Shown here: positions 1-7,542 of the stretch, one piece after another | How positions within the stretch are numbered: the stretch's first letter is position 1 | How the letters are laid out: every line of letters begins with the position of its first letter | Source of the DNA: Coriobacteriia bacterium | GTDB lineage: Bacteria > Actinomycetota > Coriobacteriia > Coriobacteriales > Atopobiaceae | Assembly (NCBI GenBank): GCA_003150175.1 | Contig: QAKZ01000084.1 | Span: forward strand, 1-27,986 | Direction of reading: 5' to 3' | Length of the DNA: 27,986 bases | Made by a program: the position numbers and the translations under genes | Notes under the pieces: model-generated | What the model saw: only the letters and a program-made list of their open reading frames with translations | What the model was told of the DNA's origin: nothing | Database searches by the model: none

Positions 1-2277
1 TTCCGCCGCGAGGACGCCTGCCGCCTGATCAAGCGCTGCAACGACTTCGGCGCCGGCGGCGTCAGCGTCGCCATCGGTGAGCTGGCCGACGGCCTGCACG
101 TCGACCTCGACGCCGTGCCAAAGAAGTACGAGGGCCTCGACGGCACCGAGCTCGCCATCTCCGAGTCGCAGGAGCGCATGGCCGTGGCCCTCGCGCCCGA
201 GGACGTGGACGAGTTCCTCGGCTACGCGCGCGAAGAGAACCTCGAGGCCACGCCCGTCGCGACCGTCACCGCCGACCCGCGCCTGGTCATGGACTGGAAC
301 GGAAAGACGATCGTCGACGTGAGCCGCGAGTTCCTCGCCTCCAACGGCGCGCCCAAGGACCAGGAGGTCCACGTGGCGATGCCCGCCGAATACGTGCGCG
401 ACTGGGAGGGCGACACCCTGGCCCAGAAGCTCCACAGCCTCGTGACCGACCTCAACGTCGCGTCCAACAAGGGCCTCTCGGAGCGCTTCGACTCCACCAT
501 CGGCGCCGCGACCGTCCTCATGCCCTTCGGCGGAAAGACCCAGCTTACGCCCGCCATGGCCATGGCCGCCAAGCTCCCTGTGGACGGCGAGACCACCACG
601 TGCTCCGGCATGGCGTGGGGCTTCAACCCCTACCTCATGGAGGCCGACCAGTTTACCGGCGCCTACATCTCGGTCGTCGAGTCGGTGAGCCGCCTCGTGG
701 CCGCGGGCTTCGAGCACAAGGGCTTCTATCTCACCTTCCAGGAGTACTTCGAGAAGCTCCGCGACGAGCCCGAGCGCTGGGGCAAGCCCATGGCCGCCGT
801 CCTCGGCGCCCTCATGGCCCAGGTCGACCTGGGCATCGGCTCCATCGGCGGCAAGGACTCGATGTCGGGCAGCTTCGAGGACCTCGACGTGCCGCCCACG
901 CTCGTCAGCTTCGCCACGGGCCTCGGCCACGTGGGCCGCGTGACCTCGCCCGAGTTCAAGGGCGCCGGCCACAAGGTCATCGCCATCATCCCCAACTACG
1001 ACGCCGACGGCATCACGCCGCTCGCGAAGTCGCTGCTCGCGGCCTACGACGTGGTCGAGGGGCTCATCGGCCGCGGGCAGGCGCTCGCGGTCTCGACCCC
1101 GGGCTACGGCGCCGTCGCCGAGTCCGTGTTCAAGATGTGCGTCGGCAACCGGATCGGCATCGAGCTCGAGCCGGCCTTCACCACCGAGGCGCTGTTCTGC
1201 CCCGCGTACGGCAGCTTCATCGTCGAGGTCTCCGACGACGCGCAGCTCCCCGTCCTCGAGCAGGGCGTGACGGCGGCGCTGCTCGGCACCACCACCGAGG
1301 ACTACGAGCTCAATGCCGCGGGCGAGACGATCGACCTCGCTGAGCTCCAGGAGGCCTGGGAGGGCGCGATCGAGTCCGTGTTCCCCTACCGCGCCGAGGG
1401 CCCGAAGGTCCAGAAGCTCGACTACTGCATCGCCGAGCACGAGGTCTCGCGCCCCGCGCCCGCGATCCACGTCGCCCACCCGCGCGTGGTCATCCCCGTG
1501 TTCCCGGGCACGAACTGCGAGTACGACACGGCGCGCGCATTCCGCCGCGCCGGCGCCGACCCCAGCGTCCTCGTGATCAACAACCTCACGCCCGAGGCCG
1601 TCGCCGAGAGCACCCACGAGCTCGCGCGCCGCATCCGCGAGAGCCAGATCGTCATGATCCCCGGCGGCTTCAGCGGCGGCGACGAGCCCGACGGCTCCGC
1701 GAAGTTCATCACCGCGTTCTTCCGCGCGCCTGAGGTCACCGAGGCGGTCCGCGAGCTGCTGCAGTCCCGCGACGGCCTCATACTCGGCATCTGCAACGGC
1801 TTCCAGGCGCTCATCAAGCTGGGCCTCGTCCCCTACGGCGACATCCGCCCGATGGACGAGACCTGCCCGACGCTCACCTTCAACACCATTGGACGTCACC
1901 AGAGCCGCCTGGTTCGCACGCGCGTCGCGAGCGACCTCAGCCCGTGGCTGTCAAAGTGCGAGGTCGGCGACATGCACGAGATCGCGATCTCGCACGGCGA
2001 GGGCCGCTTCGTCGCGTCGCCCGAGCTCGTGGCCGAGCTCGCCGCGAAGGGCCAGATCGCCACGCAGTACGTCGGCGAGGACGGCGAGCCCGCGATGAGC
2101 CTCGACGTGAACCCCAACGGCTCCGTGCTCGCCATCGAGGGCATCACCAGCCCCGACGGCCGCGTCCTCGGAAAGATGGGTCACACCGAGCGCTCCGGCG
2201 AGGGCCTCTACAAGAACGTTCCCGGCAACAAATACCAGCCGCTCATCGAGGGCGGCGTCGCCTACTTCACCGAGTAG
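1..2277 (+). CDS. purL: Phosphoribosylformylglycinamidine synthase, single-chain PurL (5' end outside window)
   Basis: Catalyses the glutamine- and ATP-dependent conversion of FGAR to FGAM, the fourth step of de novo purine synthesis, in the cytoplasm. The reading frame is open from base 1, so 758 residues of a protein that is about 1250 aa in this family are visible. The fragment opens inside the first synthetase half (CNDFGAGGVSVAIGELADG), followed by the second AIRS-like half (FGGKTQLTP, GGKDSMSGSF). A fused class I glutamine amidotransferase domain starts near residue 495 (FPGTNCEYDTARAF). The nucleophile Cys is in GICNGF (codon 598, base 1792), and the His and Glu of the triad are in GHTER (codons 728 and 730). 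The 720-aa form that begins at base 115 is only an internal Met and is not the real start. No lesion is seen. A terminator follows the stop codon by about 20 bases. Confidence 0.97.
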   Translation, partial: FRREDACRLIKRCNDFGAGGVSVAIGELADGLHVDLDAVPKKYEGLDGTELAISESQERMAVALAPEDVDEFLGYAREENLEATPVATVTADPRLVMDWNGKTIVDVSREFLASNGAPKDQEVHVAMPAEYVRDWEGDTLAQKLHSLVTDLNVASNKGLSERFDSTIGAATVLMPFGGKTQLTPAMAMAAKLPVDGETTTCSGMAWGFNPYLMEADQFTGAYISVVESVSRLVAAGFEHKGFYLTFQEYFEKLRDEPERWGKPMAAVLGALMAQVDLGIGSIGGKDSMSGSFEDLDVPPTLVSFATGLGHVGRVTSPEFKGAGHKVIAIIPNYDADGITPLAKSLLAAYDVVEGLIGRGQALAVSTPGYGAVAESVFKMCVGNRIGIELEPAFTTEALFCPAYGSFIVEVSDDAQLPVLEQGVTAALLGTTTEDYELNAAGETIDLAELQEAWEGAIESVFPYRAEGPKVQKLDYCIAEHEVSRPAPAIHVAHPRVVIPVFPGTNCEYDTARAFRRAGADPSVLVINNLTPEAVAESTHELARRIRESQIVMIPGGFSGGDEPDGSAKFITAFFRAPEVTEAVRELLQSRDGLILGICNGFQALIKLGLVPYGDIRPMDETCPTLTFNTIGRHQSRLVRTRVASDLSPWLSKCEVGDMHEIAISHGEGRFVASPELVAELAAKGQIATQYVGEDGEPAMSLDVNPNGSVLAIEGITSPDGRVLGKMGHTERSGEGLYKNVPGNKYQPLIEGGVAYFTE

Positions 2278-2298
2278 CGGCTCGATCACCGTCATTTG

Positions 2299-2338
2299 CC
2301 GCCCGTCCGCGAGGTTTCGCGGGCGGGCGGTCTTTTGG
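2299..2338 (+). terminator. Rho-independent terminator after purL
   Basis: A 13-bp GC-rich stem (2299-2311 with 2318-2330, one wobble pair) with a 6-base loop is followed by a T-rich tail. It lies 21 bases after the purL stop, so purL is the last gene of its transcript. Confidence 0.85.
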
Positions 2339-2341
2339 TTT

Positions 2342-2572
2342 TGCGCAAAACTCGCTTAGGGCCACGTTGACGGTTTTTGCTTGCACAGAACTCGCTTAGG
2401 GCTACGCTTATTCGGCCGCGTACGGCATCGCGGCCCTCGCGATACGGCAAAAGCCCAGATAAGCAATCTGAAAGAAACGACGATTTCCCCTTCAGTCGCC
2501 GTTTGGACGTAGCCCTAAGCGAGTTTTGTGCACCCAGCTCGCCCCAGCGTAGCCCGAATCGAGTTTTGCGCA
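2342..2572. repeat. Symmetric element: two direct and two inverted 25-bp units, 40-bp period
   Basis: Four copies of a 25-bp unit with the core AACTCGCTTAGGG lie at 2342-2366 and 2382-2406 (plus) and at 2508-2532 and 2548-2572 (minus). The two units of each arm are spaced exactly 40 bases apart, and the arms face each other across 101 bases (2407-2507). The units differ at only a few positions; 2548-2572 is the most diverged. Small hairpins (ATCGCG/CGCGAT, CAGAT/ATCTG) sit in the centre. There is no coding potential. It fills most of the 340-base gap between purL and the EamA gene, whose promoter must lie within or just beyond it. It could be a non-autonomous mobile element or a structured RNA leader. 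The nature is unknown; the geometry is certain. Confidence 0.9.
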
Positions 2573-2617
2573 CGCGCCGACCGCTCGAAGAGATACCCAA
2601 CGATTGGATCCACCCGC

Positions 2618-3577
2618 ATGACCAGCTCCGCCAGCCCCGCAACCGCCAGAAAGCCTTTCCTCGCCACGACCCCGGGCATGGTGCTCGCGTGCACCGTCGC
2701 CTGTATCCTGTGGGGCTCGGCGTTCCCCTGTGTGAAGATCGGCTACGCGATGTTCGGCATCGATTCCGCTGATGTCCCCTCCATCATCGCGTTCGCCGGC
2801 GCGCGCTTCCTGATCTCCGGCGTGCTGGTGGTCGTCGGCATGAGCATCGCGCGGCGACGCCCCTTCGTGCCCGCGCGCGGGGACTGGGCGCCTGCGCTCA
2901 AGCTCTCCATGTTCCAGACGATCCTACAGTACGTGTTGTTCTACATCGGCCTTTCGCGCTGCTCGGGTGTGACGAGCTCCATCATCGAGGCGAGCAGCAC
3001 CTTCATCGTCGTGCTCCTGGCCGCCTACGCCTTCCGCACTGAGCGCATGACCGCGGCCAAGGCCTTCGGCTGCGTCCTTGGCTTCGCCGGCGTCCTCATC
3101 GTCAACCTCAGCGGCCGCACAGGCGGCCTGAGCTTCCGCCTCGACGGAGAGGGCCTCGTCTTCCTCTCGACCTTCGCCGCGGCAATATCGAGCAACCTCT
3201 GCAAACGCTACTCCGCCGACCACGACCCGGTCCTGCTCTCGGGCTGGCAGTTCGTCATCGGCGGGGTAGTCATGCTGGCCATGGGCCTCGCCATGGGCGG
3301 CCGCGTTGCCCCCGCGGCGGGCGCGGACCCCGCAGCGGCGATCGCGCTCCTCGTCTACCTGGGCTTCATCAGCGCGGCTGCCTACTCGCTGTGGTCGGCG
3401 ACCATCGCCGCGAACGACGTCTCACGCGTGGCGGTCTTCGGCTTCATCAACCCGGTCTTCGGCGTGATCCTCTCGGCCCTGCTCCTCGGTGAGACCAGTG
3501 TGCTCTCACCCGCCCTCGCTGTCGCGTCCCTCGTGCTCGTGAGTGCGGGCATCATCATCGTCAACCGGCGGGCGTAG
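2618..3577 (+). CDS. EamA/DMT-family membrane transporter
   Basis: A 319-aa predicted inner-membrane permease of the drug/metabolite transporter superfamily. It has two EamA repeats and about ten hydrophobic segments, the first being LACTVACILWGSAFPCVKIG. The second repeat ends in the typical LLGET...ALAVASLVLVSAGIIIVN pattern, and the C-terminus is short and basic (NRRA). Length is normal for the family. The start is placed at the ATG at 2618, because codons further upstream in the frame translate a repeat unit; no strong ribosome binding site is visible, so this start is only moderately secure. Substrates in this family (amino acids, metabolites, drugs) cannot be read from sequence. It stands alone between two repeat arrays and ends at a strong terminator. 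Confidence 0.88.
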   Translation: MTSSASPATARKPFLATTPGMVLACTVACILWGSAFPCVKIGYAMFGIDSADVPSIIAFAGARFLISGVLVVVGMSIARRRPFVPARGDWAPALKLSMFQTILQYVLFYIGLSRCSGVTSSIIEASSTFIVVLLAAYAFRTERMTAAKAFGCVLGFAGVLIVNLSGRTGGLSFRLDGEGLVFLSTFAAAISSNLCKRYSADHDPVLLSGWQFVIGGVVMLAMGLAMGGRVAPAAGADPAAAIALLVYLGFISAAAYSLWSATIAANDVSRVAVFGFINPVFGVILSALLLGETSVLSPALAVASLVLVSAGIIIVNRRA

Positions 3578-3614
3578 GCTATAGGGCCGGAGCCGCGAGC
3601 GTAGGGCGGCCATC

Positions 3615-3764
3615 GTGGCAAGAATCGCCGCCGTGGCACGAGGCGCGGCAGAAATCGGCGCTGTGGCACGAGGCGCAACAAAAAAGGCCGCTGTGGCAGG
3701 AATCCCCGTGCCACAGCGGCCTTTTTTACCACACTCCCCGCCACAGCGCCGATTCTCGTCACAC
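3615..3764. repeat. GTGGCA/TGCCAC palindromic repeat array, 30-bp period
   Basis: Plus-oriented GTGGCA units begin at 3615, 3633, 3663 and 3693. Mirror-image units begin at 3709 and 3739, again 30 bases apart. The two inner units form the 19-bp terminator stem at 3680-3727, and the outer sequences GTGGCAAGAATCGCC (3615-3629) and GCCGATTCTCGTCAC (3748-3762) pair imperfectly. The same unit family and layout recur at 19903-20017. The rest of the 312-base gap (3765-3889) shows no further structure. Confidence 0.88.
3680..3727. terminator. Strong bidirectional terminator hairpin
   Basis: A perfect 19-bp inverted repeat (3680-3698 with 3709-3727) has a 10-base loop. It carries six A on the left and six T on the right, so it can act as an intrinsic terminator in both directions. 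It sits about 100 bases after the EamA stop and in front of the endonuclease gene. Confidence 0.9.
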
Positions 3765-3889
3765 CCCAACTTTGGCTCCTCGAGGAAGGGCGAAGCGCCG
3801 ACCGCCGACGCGTTGCACCGGTCCCTACTTTTGAATCCAGCGGAAAAGATATACTCCCCCTTAGCGCAACGATGCGGATGGAGCTTTTC

Positions 3890-4912
3890 ATGGCAATCGA
3901 AGTTGTATACGACTCTCAAGTCACCAACCTCACGATCAGCCGTGCAAGGCAACTCGCGCCAAAGGAATTCGGACCCGCCTACAATTGGTTTATCGAGAAT
4001 ACCGGCCGTCACATCAGCGCATTGCCACATCGAATGAAGGCCGATAAGCCGAATCTTGAGATTCCACTCAGCAGAGACTCCGGAATCTATATCCCCGGAA
4101 AGAGATGCGTACAGTTCCGCGAAGGACGACGCTACGCCCTTTCCATTCATACCGGCAGGGGATACAACGACAAGCCGCTTCTCAGCCTTGCCGACAAAAC
4201 CTGGATTCTCGATTACTCCGAGCATCGCGGCAACGCCGGCGAGCAAGGATACAACGACTCTTTGATTAACTGCCTGAACGACGGCATTCCCGTTGGCGTC
4301 TTTCTCAAGGACCGTTCAGGAGGTTATACCGTTCTCGGTCTTGCGTATGTCGAGCGATATAACGGTTTTACGGGCATGTTCACTCTTCATGGACCGATAA
4401 CTCCTGCGACCGAGCAAGCGGGATGCTTCATATACAGAGGATTCGACGAGCTTCCGGACTCCGATCGCGACCTGCTCTCCTCCGTCGAAGACCCATCTGA
4501 TGAGCGGAAGACCGCCATTGCCCTGCAGGTACGTCGTGAGCAACAAGGCAAGTTTAGGCAGCTGATTCTTGATGCATACGATCAGACCTGCGCCATCACC
4601 CAGACAAATGTCCCGCAAGTTCTTCAGGCAGCCCATATCAACCCATACCGCGGAAAACGATCTCAGATAGTTAGCAACGGGTTGCTGCTTCGCACTGATC
4701 TTCATTTACTGTTTGATGCTTTTCTGCTATCGGTGGACCCAAAGAATGGCGCGGTGGTTCTTTCCAAGAAGCTCGTTAACTCGAAATACACTTCGCTCAA
4801 AGGACGAGAGCTTCGTTTGCCCAGCGACCACCACAACGATCCGAGCCCAGCGCTCCTCGCGCTTCACCACGATCAGTTCCTTATCGAGAACCAAATCATC
4901 GGAGTTCTCTAA
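3890..4912 (+). CDS. SRA-like/HNH endonuclease, putative modification-dependent restriction enzyme
   Basis: A 340-aa protein. The C-terminal part (about residues 225-305) carries an HNH nuclease core: CAITQTN, then AAHINPY (first His), SNGLLLR (Asn) and DLHLLFD (last His). The preceding region (about residues 90-195) reads GRRYALSIHTGRGYND...GYNDSLINCLNDGIPVGVF...YTVLGLAYVERY. This resembles the SRA/YDG fold pattern in which modified cytosine is recognised. Together they suggest a type IV-like enzyme that cuts modified DNA; this is inferred from domain pattern only. The start at 3890 is preferred over 3872 and 3878 because GGAG at 3880-3883 lies six bases upstream. Base composition is clearly more AT-rich than the flanks, which suggests transfer. 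No methylase or other partner gene is adjacent. Confidence 0.75.
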   Translation: MAIEVVYDSQVTNLTISRARQLAPKEFGPAYNWFIENTGRHISALPHRMKADKPNLEIPLSRDSGIYIPGKRCVQFREGRRYALSIHTGRGYNDKPLLSLADKTWILDYSEHRGNAGEQGYNDSLINCLNDGIPVGVFLKDRSGGYTVLGLAYVERYNGFTGMFTLHGPITPATEQAGCFIYRGFDELPDSDRDLLSSVEDPSDERKTAIALQVRREQQGKFRQLILDAYDQTCAITQTNVPQVLQAAHINPYRGKRSQIVSNGLLLRTDLHLLFDAFLLSVDPKNGAVVLSKKLVNSKYTSLKGRELRLPSDHHNDPSPALLALHHDQFLIENQIIGVL

Positions 4913-4970
4913 GCTCCCCTATGAGTTGGATTGGGCTTTCGCAGGTAGTGCGTGGTCCGCGGGGTACGGG

Positions 4971-5294
4971 TTACGGTCGCCGAGGCGCGAACCCAGAGTC
5001 CAAAAGAAAGTCGAGGTCGTACCCCTCGTCGAGGTGTTTCTGGATGACCTCGGCGCGGGTTTTGTGGCAGTCGTCGTACCAGCCCGGCCAGAAGCACGCG
5101 CGGCACACCGGCTCGCCGAGCTCGGTCTTTTCCAGGATATACGCGAGCCGATAATGTGCCACCACCCCGCAGCGCCGGCAGCGCGTGAGCAGCCAATCGC
5201 CCTTTCGGTAACTCCCACGGGAGTTATACGGCTCGGCGAGCTCCAGGTCGGCATCGGCCATGATCTTGTCGATCGCCTCGTCAGTTAACTTCAT
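4971..5294 (-). CDS. Small Cys4 (zinc-ribbon or treble-clef-like) protein
   Basis: A 107-aa protein of unknown function. Residues around 38-70 contain two CxxC knuckles (RCRRCG and VCRACF) separated by about 26 residues, consistent with one structural zinc site. The N-terminal part is acidic and helical in character (MKLTDEAIDKIMADADLELAEP). The ribosome binding site is excellent: GGAGG six bases before the ATG at 5294. The C-terminus ends abruptly in APRRP, and a longer relative may have been truncated. It is convergent with the endonuclease gene, with 58 bases between the stops. It may be a nucleic-acid-binding or regulatory protein, but nothing proves that. Confidence 0.7.
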   Translation of the reverse strand: MKLTDEAIDKIMADADLELAEPYNSRGSYRKGDWLLTRCRRCGVVAHYRLAYILEKTELGEPVCRACFWPGWYDDCHKTRAEVIQKHLDEGYDLDFLLDSGFAPRRP

Positions 5295-5426
5295 AGTCAG
5301 CCTCCGATCTCCCGGGGATTGCGACAGTGACCGCGCCAGCCCTCAGCGCCAACTGCGGAAATCATATCTTGAGATGAGGACGCCTTCCTCTGGAACATCC
5401 CGCAAAAGGCCAGGTAGAGCAAGAGT

Positions 5427-5460
5427 CTAAAATTGCAAAGGAAGCCTAAAACTGCAAAAA
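5427..5460. repeat. Short direct repeat in the intergenic region
   Basis: CTAAAATTGCAAA and CTAAAACTGCAAA are 19 bases apart, immediately before the malic-enzyme terminator. The second copy supplies the A/T tract of that terminator. Nothing else is seen in 5295-5426. Confidence 0.6.
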
Positions 5461-5493
5461 GGGGCGCGTCGCTCGCAATGGGCGGCGCACCCC
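5456..5493 (-). terminator. Intrinsic terminator after the malic enzyme gene
   Basis: Read on the minus strand, a 12-bp stem (GGGGTGCGCCGC with GCGACGCGCCCC, one wobble and one mismatch) is followed by TTTTTGC. It lies about 40 bases past the stop codon at 5532. Confidence 0.8.
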
Positions 5494-5531
5494 TTCGTGT
5501 GTGGGGCGATGTGACGGAAGCGAGCCCTCGC

Positions 5532-6710
5532 TTAGGCGCGCGCCACCCCGGACTTGCGCGCGGCCTCGGCGACCGCCTTGGCGACGGCGGGCGCGACGCG
5601 CTCGTCGAAGGCGCCGGGGATGATGTAGTCGGCGGCGCGCTTATCGTCGTCGACCAGGCCGGCGATGGCGTAGGCGGCGGCCTCCATCATGTCGTCGTTG
5701 ATGTCGCTCGCGCGCACGTCGAGCGCCCCGCGGAAGATGCCGGGGAACGCCAGGACGTTGTTGATCTGGTTCGGGAAGTCGGAGCGGCCCGTGGCGGCCA
5801 CGGCGGCGCCGGCTGCCAGCGCCTCGTCCGGCATGATCTCGGGCACGGGGTTCGCACAGGCGAAGACGATCGGGTCGGCGGCCATGGTACGGACCATGTC
5901 CTGCGTCAGCGCACCGGGAGCGCTCACGCCCACAAAGACGTCCGCTCCCTTGACCGCGTCGGCGAGCGTGCCATGGACGCCCTCGCGGTTGGTCCAGGTG
6001 GCGACCTCCTCCTTGACGGGGTTCAGGCCCTCGCGGCCCTCGTAGATCGCGCCGCGGCGGTCGCAGATGACGACGTCGCGGACGCCCATACGCTTCATCA
6101 GGCGCGCGATGGAGATGCCCGCGGCGCCCGCGCCGGAGAACACCACGCGCACGTCGGCGAGGTCGCGGCCGGTCAGGCGGCACGCGTTGATGAGGGCGGC
6201 GCAGGTCACGACGGCGGTACCGTGCTGATCGTCGTGGAAAACGGGGATGTCGCAGGACTCCTTGAGCCTGCGCTCGATCTCGAAGCAGCGCGGGGCGCTG
6301 ATGTCCTCGAGGTTCACGCCGCCGAAGCTGCCGGCAAGGAGCTCGACCGTGCGCACGATCTCGTCCACGTCGTTGGAGCGGACGCACAGCGGGAAGGCGT
6401 CGACGTCGGCGAACGTCTTGAACAGGGCGCACTTGCCCTCCATGACGGGCATGCCGGCCTCGGGGCCGATGTCTCCCAGGCCAAGGACCGCGGAGCCGTC
6501 AGTGACCACGGCGACGAGGTTGCCGCGGCGGGTGTAGGTGTAGGAGTCGTCGACGTTGTCGTGGATCTTCAGGCACGGCTCGGCGACGCCCGGCGTGTAG
6601 GCGACGGCGAGGTCCTCAGGAGTATCGATGGGCGCGCGACTGATGACCTCGATCTTGCCCTTCCACTCCTTGTGCTTGTCCAGGGCGTACTGCTTGGCAT
6701 CCTCGGCCAT
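5532..6710 (-). CDS. NAD(P)-dependent malic enzyme
   Basis: A 392-aa oxidative malate decarboxylase that makes pyruvate, CO2 and NAD(P)H in the cytoplasm. It is the short bacterial form, of normal length. The N-terminal malic domain has the catalytic Tyr38 in AVAYTPGVAEPC and Lys93 in EGKCALFK. Metal ligands are in NLEDISAPRCF (Glu135, Asp136) and FHDDQHGTA (Asp160, Asp161). The Rossmann NAD(P)-binding domain carries GAGAAG at 193-198, and the C-terminal signature FPNQINNVLAFPGIFRGALD is present. Cofactor preference (NAD or NADP) cannot be settled by eye. The start is supported by AGGAGA seven bases before the ATG. It is monocistronic, with its own promoter (6753-6780) and terminator. Confidence 0.95.
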   Translation of the reverse strand: MAEDAKQYALDKHKEWKGKIEVISRAPIDTPEDLAVAYTPGVAEPCLKIHDNVDDSYTYTRRGNLVAVVTDGSAVLGLGDIGPEAGMPVMEGKCALFKTFADVDAFPLCVRSNDVDEIVRTVELLAGSFGGVNLEDISAPRCFEIERRLKESCDIPVFHDDQHGTAVVTCAALINACRLTGRDLADVRVVFSGAGAAGISIARLMKRMGVRDVVICDRRGAIYEGREGLNPVKEEVATWTNREGVHGTLADAVKGADVFVGVSAPGALTQDMVRTMAADPIVFACANPVPEIMPDEALAAGAAVAATGRSDFPNQINNVLAFPGIFRGALDVRASDINDDMMEAAAYAIAGLVDDDKRAADYIIPGAFDERVAPAVAKAVAEAARKSGVARA

Positions 6711-6752
6711 GGGAAATCTCCTATCCGTTGGGCCGCCCGCGGCGCGGGCGGA

Positions 6753-6780
6753 TGTATACCGCGTTCACGCACAAGCACAA
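6753..6780 (-). promoter_or_regulatory. Candidate promoter of the malic enzyme gene
   Basis: On the minus strand, TTGTGC (6775-6780) and TATACA (6753-6758) are separated by 16 bases, about 40 bases upstream of the start codon. Confidence 0.55.
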
Positions 6781-6864
6781 GTCTAGCCAGCGTGCGCGCG
6801 GCACCGCACTGTTTTCGGTCTCTGACGGTTTGGGCCGGTCGGTCGGCGCGTTTGCGGCGCGGAC

Positions 6865-6910
6865 GGCAACGGCGCGGTCGGCAACGGCAAGAAGGGCGGG
6901 CTTCTTGCCG
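6865..6910. repeat. CGGCAACGGC repeats followed by a hairpin
   Basis: Two CGGCAACGGC copies start near 6864 and 6879. The second runs into a perfect 10-bp hairpin, CGGCAAGAAG (6885-6894) with CTTCTTGCCG (6901-6910). The GGCAACGGCGC motif also forms an arm of the terminator at 23489-23498. It lies in the 281-base divergent gap between the malic enzyme gene and the small cysteine-rich gene; the rest of the gap contains only promoter-like hexamers. Confidence 0.65.
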
Positions 6911-6954
6911 ACGGCGAGGGCGGGCCGATGGGCCCCTCTTCCCGTAGGCGCTCC

Positions 6955-6960
6955 TATACT
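6955..6960 (+). promoter_or_regulatory. Candidate -10 box of the cysteine-rich protein gene
   Basis: TATACT lies 31 bases upstream of the ATG at 6992. No convincing -35 box is seen. Confidence 0.5.
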
Positions 6961-6991
6961 GGGCACGGGCATCTACATCGGAGGAGGCGCC

Positions 6992-7213
6992 ATGTCCCGA
7001 AGTGTCCTCATCAAAGACACCACGCCCGAGCAGCGCGAGGCCATCGTGCGGCAGGGGCTCAATTTCTGCGGAGAGGGAAGCTGCGACTTCTGCGGCGGCT
7101 GCTCGCTCGGCGTCGGCTCCATCGAGAAGATGTACCAGCCCTACATCGATGGAAAACTCGAGCTCGCCGAGGTCAACATGCTGCACGCCGCCGTCCGCTT
7201 CGAGCGCGGCTAA
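6992..7213 (+). CDS. Small cysteine-rich protein, 73 aa, function unknown
   Basis: A 73-aa protein starting MSRSVLIKDTTPEQREAIVRQ. It contains a tight cluster of four cysteines plus a fifth nearby, CGEGSCDFCGGC-S (about residues 26-37), that could bind metal or an Fe-S centre. The conserved-looking tail has MYQPYIDGKLELAEVNMLHAAVRF. The ribosome binding site GGAGGAGG lies a few bases before this ATG and decides the start; the longer upstream frame translates repeat DNA and is not credible. The start, codon use and stop all look real. I do not recognise a named family and assign no function. No partner gene is in the same transcript. Confidence 0.72.
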   Translation: MSRSVLIKDTTPEQREAIVRQGLNFCGEGSCDFCGGCSLGVGSIEKMYQPYIDGKLELAEVNMLHAAVRFERG

Positions 7214-7360
7214 GAAGGGCGCCGCGAAGGCAGCGCACTCTGACCGGTACGCGCACGTCTCGGGGATGGGGCGCGCCGACATCGAGGACGGGTTGGCGTC
7301 AGGAAACGCCTCGGGGCTGAGGGCGCCCCGATGTTGGCAGCGAACGGCTTGCCCTTCTTA

Positions 7361-7503
7361 GATAGTTTGATAGTTTACCTACATGTATTCATGTAGGTAA
7401 ACTTTGCAAAACCAGGCAGTGCCTGAGCGCGACCTGGGGTTTTGTAGATAGTTCAACCTTTTACATACATCTTTTCACGTAAGTAAATGATTGAACTATC
7501 TAC
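7361..7503. repeat. Cluster of three AT-rich hairpins
   Basis: The first hairpin is a perfect 14-bp stem (7372-7385 with 7390-7403) around a TATT loop. The second is CAAAACC...GGTTTTG (about 7406-7444). The third has perfect 13-bp outer arms (7444-7456 with 7491-7503) and a near-match inner pair, TTTACATAC with GTAAGTAAA. GATAGTTT-like words recur at both ends. The cluster is sharply more AT-rich than its surroundings and lies in the convergent gap (7214-7542) between the cysteine-rich gene and the NlpC-like gene. 7214-7360 holds only a short GC hairpin (CGGGGC/GCCCCG near 7312-7330) and no gene. Confidence 0.88.
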
Positions 7504-7542
7504 AGATAGAACGAGAGCAGAGACCCCGGCGTCGCCCCGCGC

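Noticed and set aside
4921..5288. Plus-strand frames downstream of the endonuclease gene
   Set aside because: They lack ribosome sites and family features and overlap the Cys4 gene on the other strand, which has both.
5433..6947. 504-aa plus-strand open frame
   Set aside because: It is antisense to the malic enzyme gene, has no family features and the low-complexity composition of a high-GC shadow frame.
7214..7360. A gene or gene remnant after the cysteine-rich protein
   Set aside because: The short open frames have no ribosome site, no recognisable motif and no continuity with any family.
7361..7503. CRISPR-like repeat array
   Set aside because: The units are hairpins of different sequence, with no regular spacers and no cas gene in the window. 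The same holds for the 30- and 40-bp-period arrays, which are mirror-symmetric.
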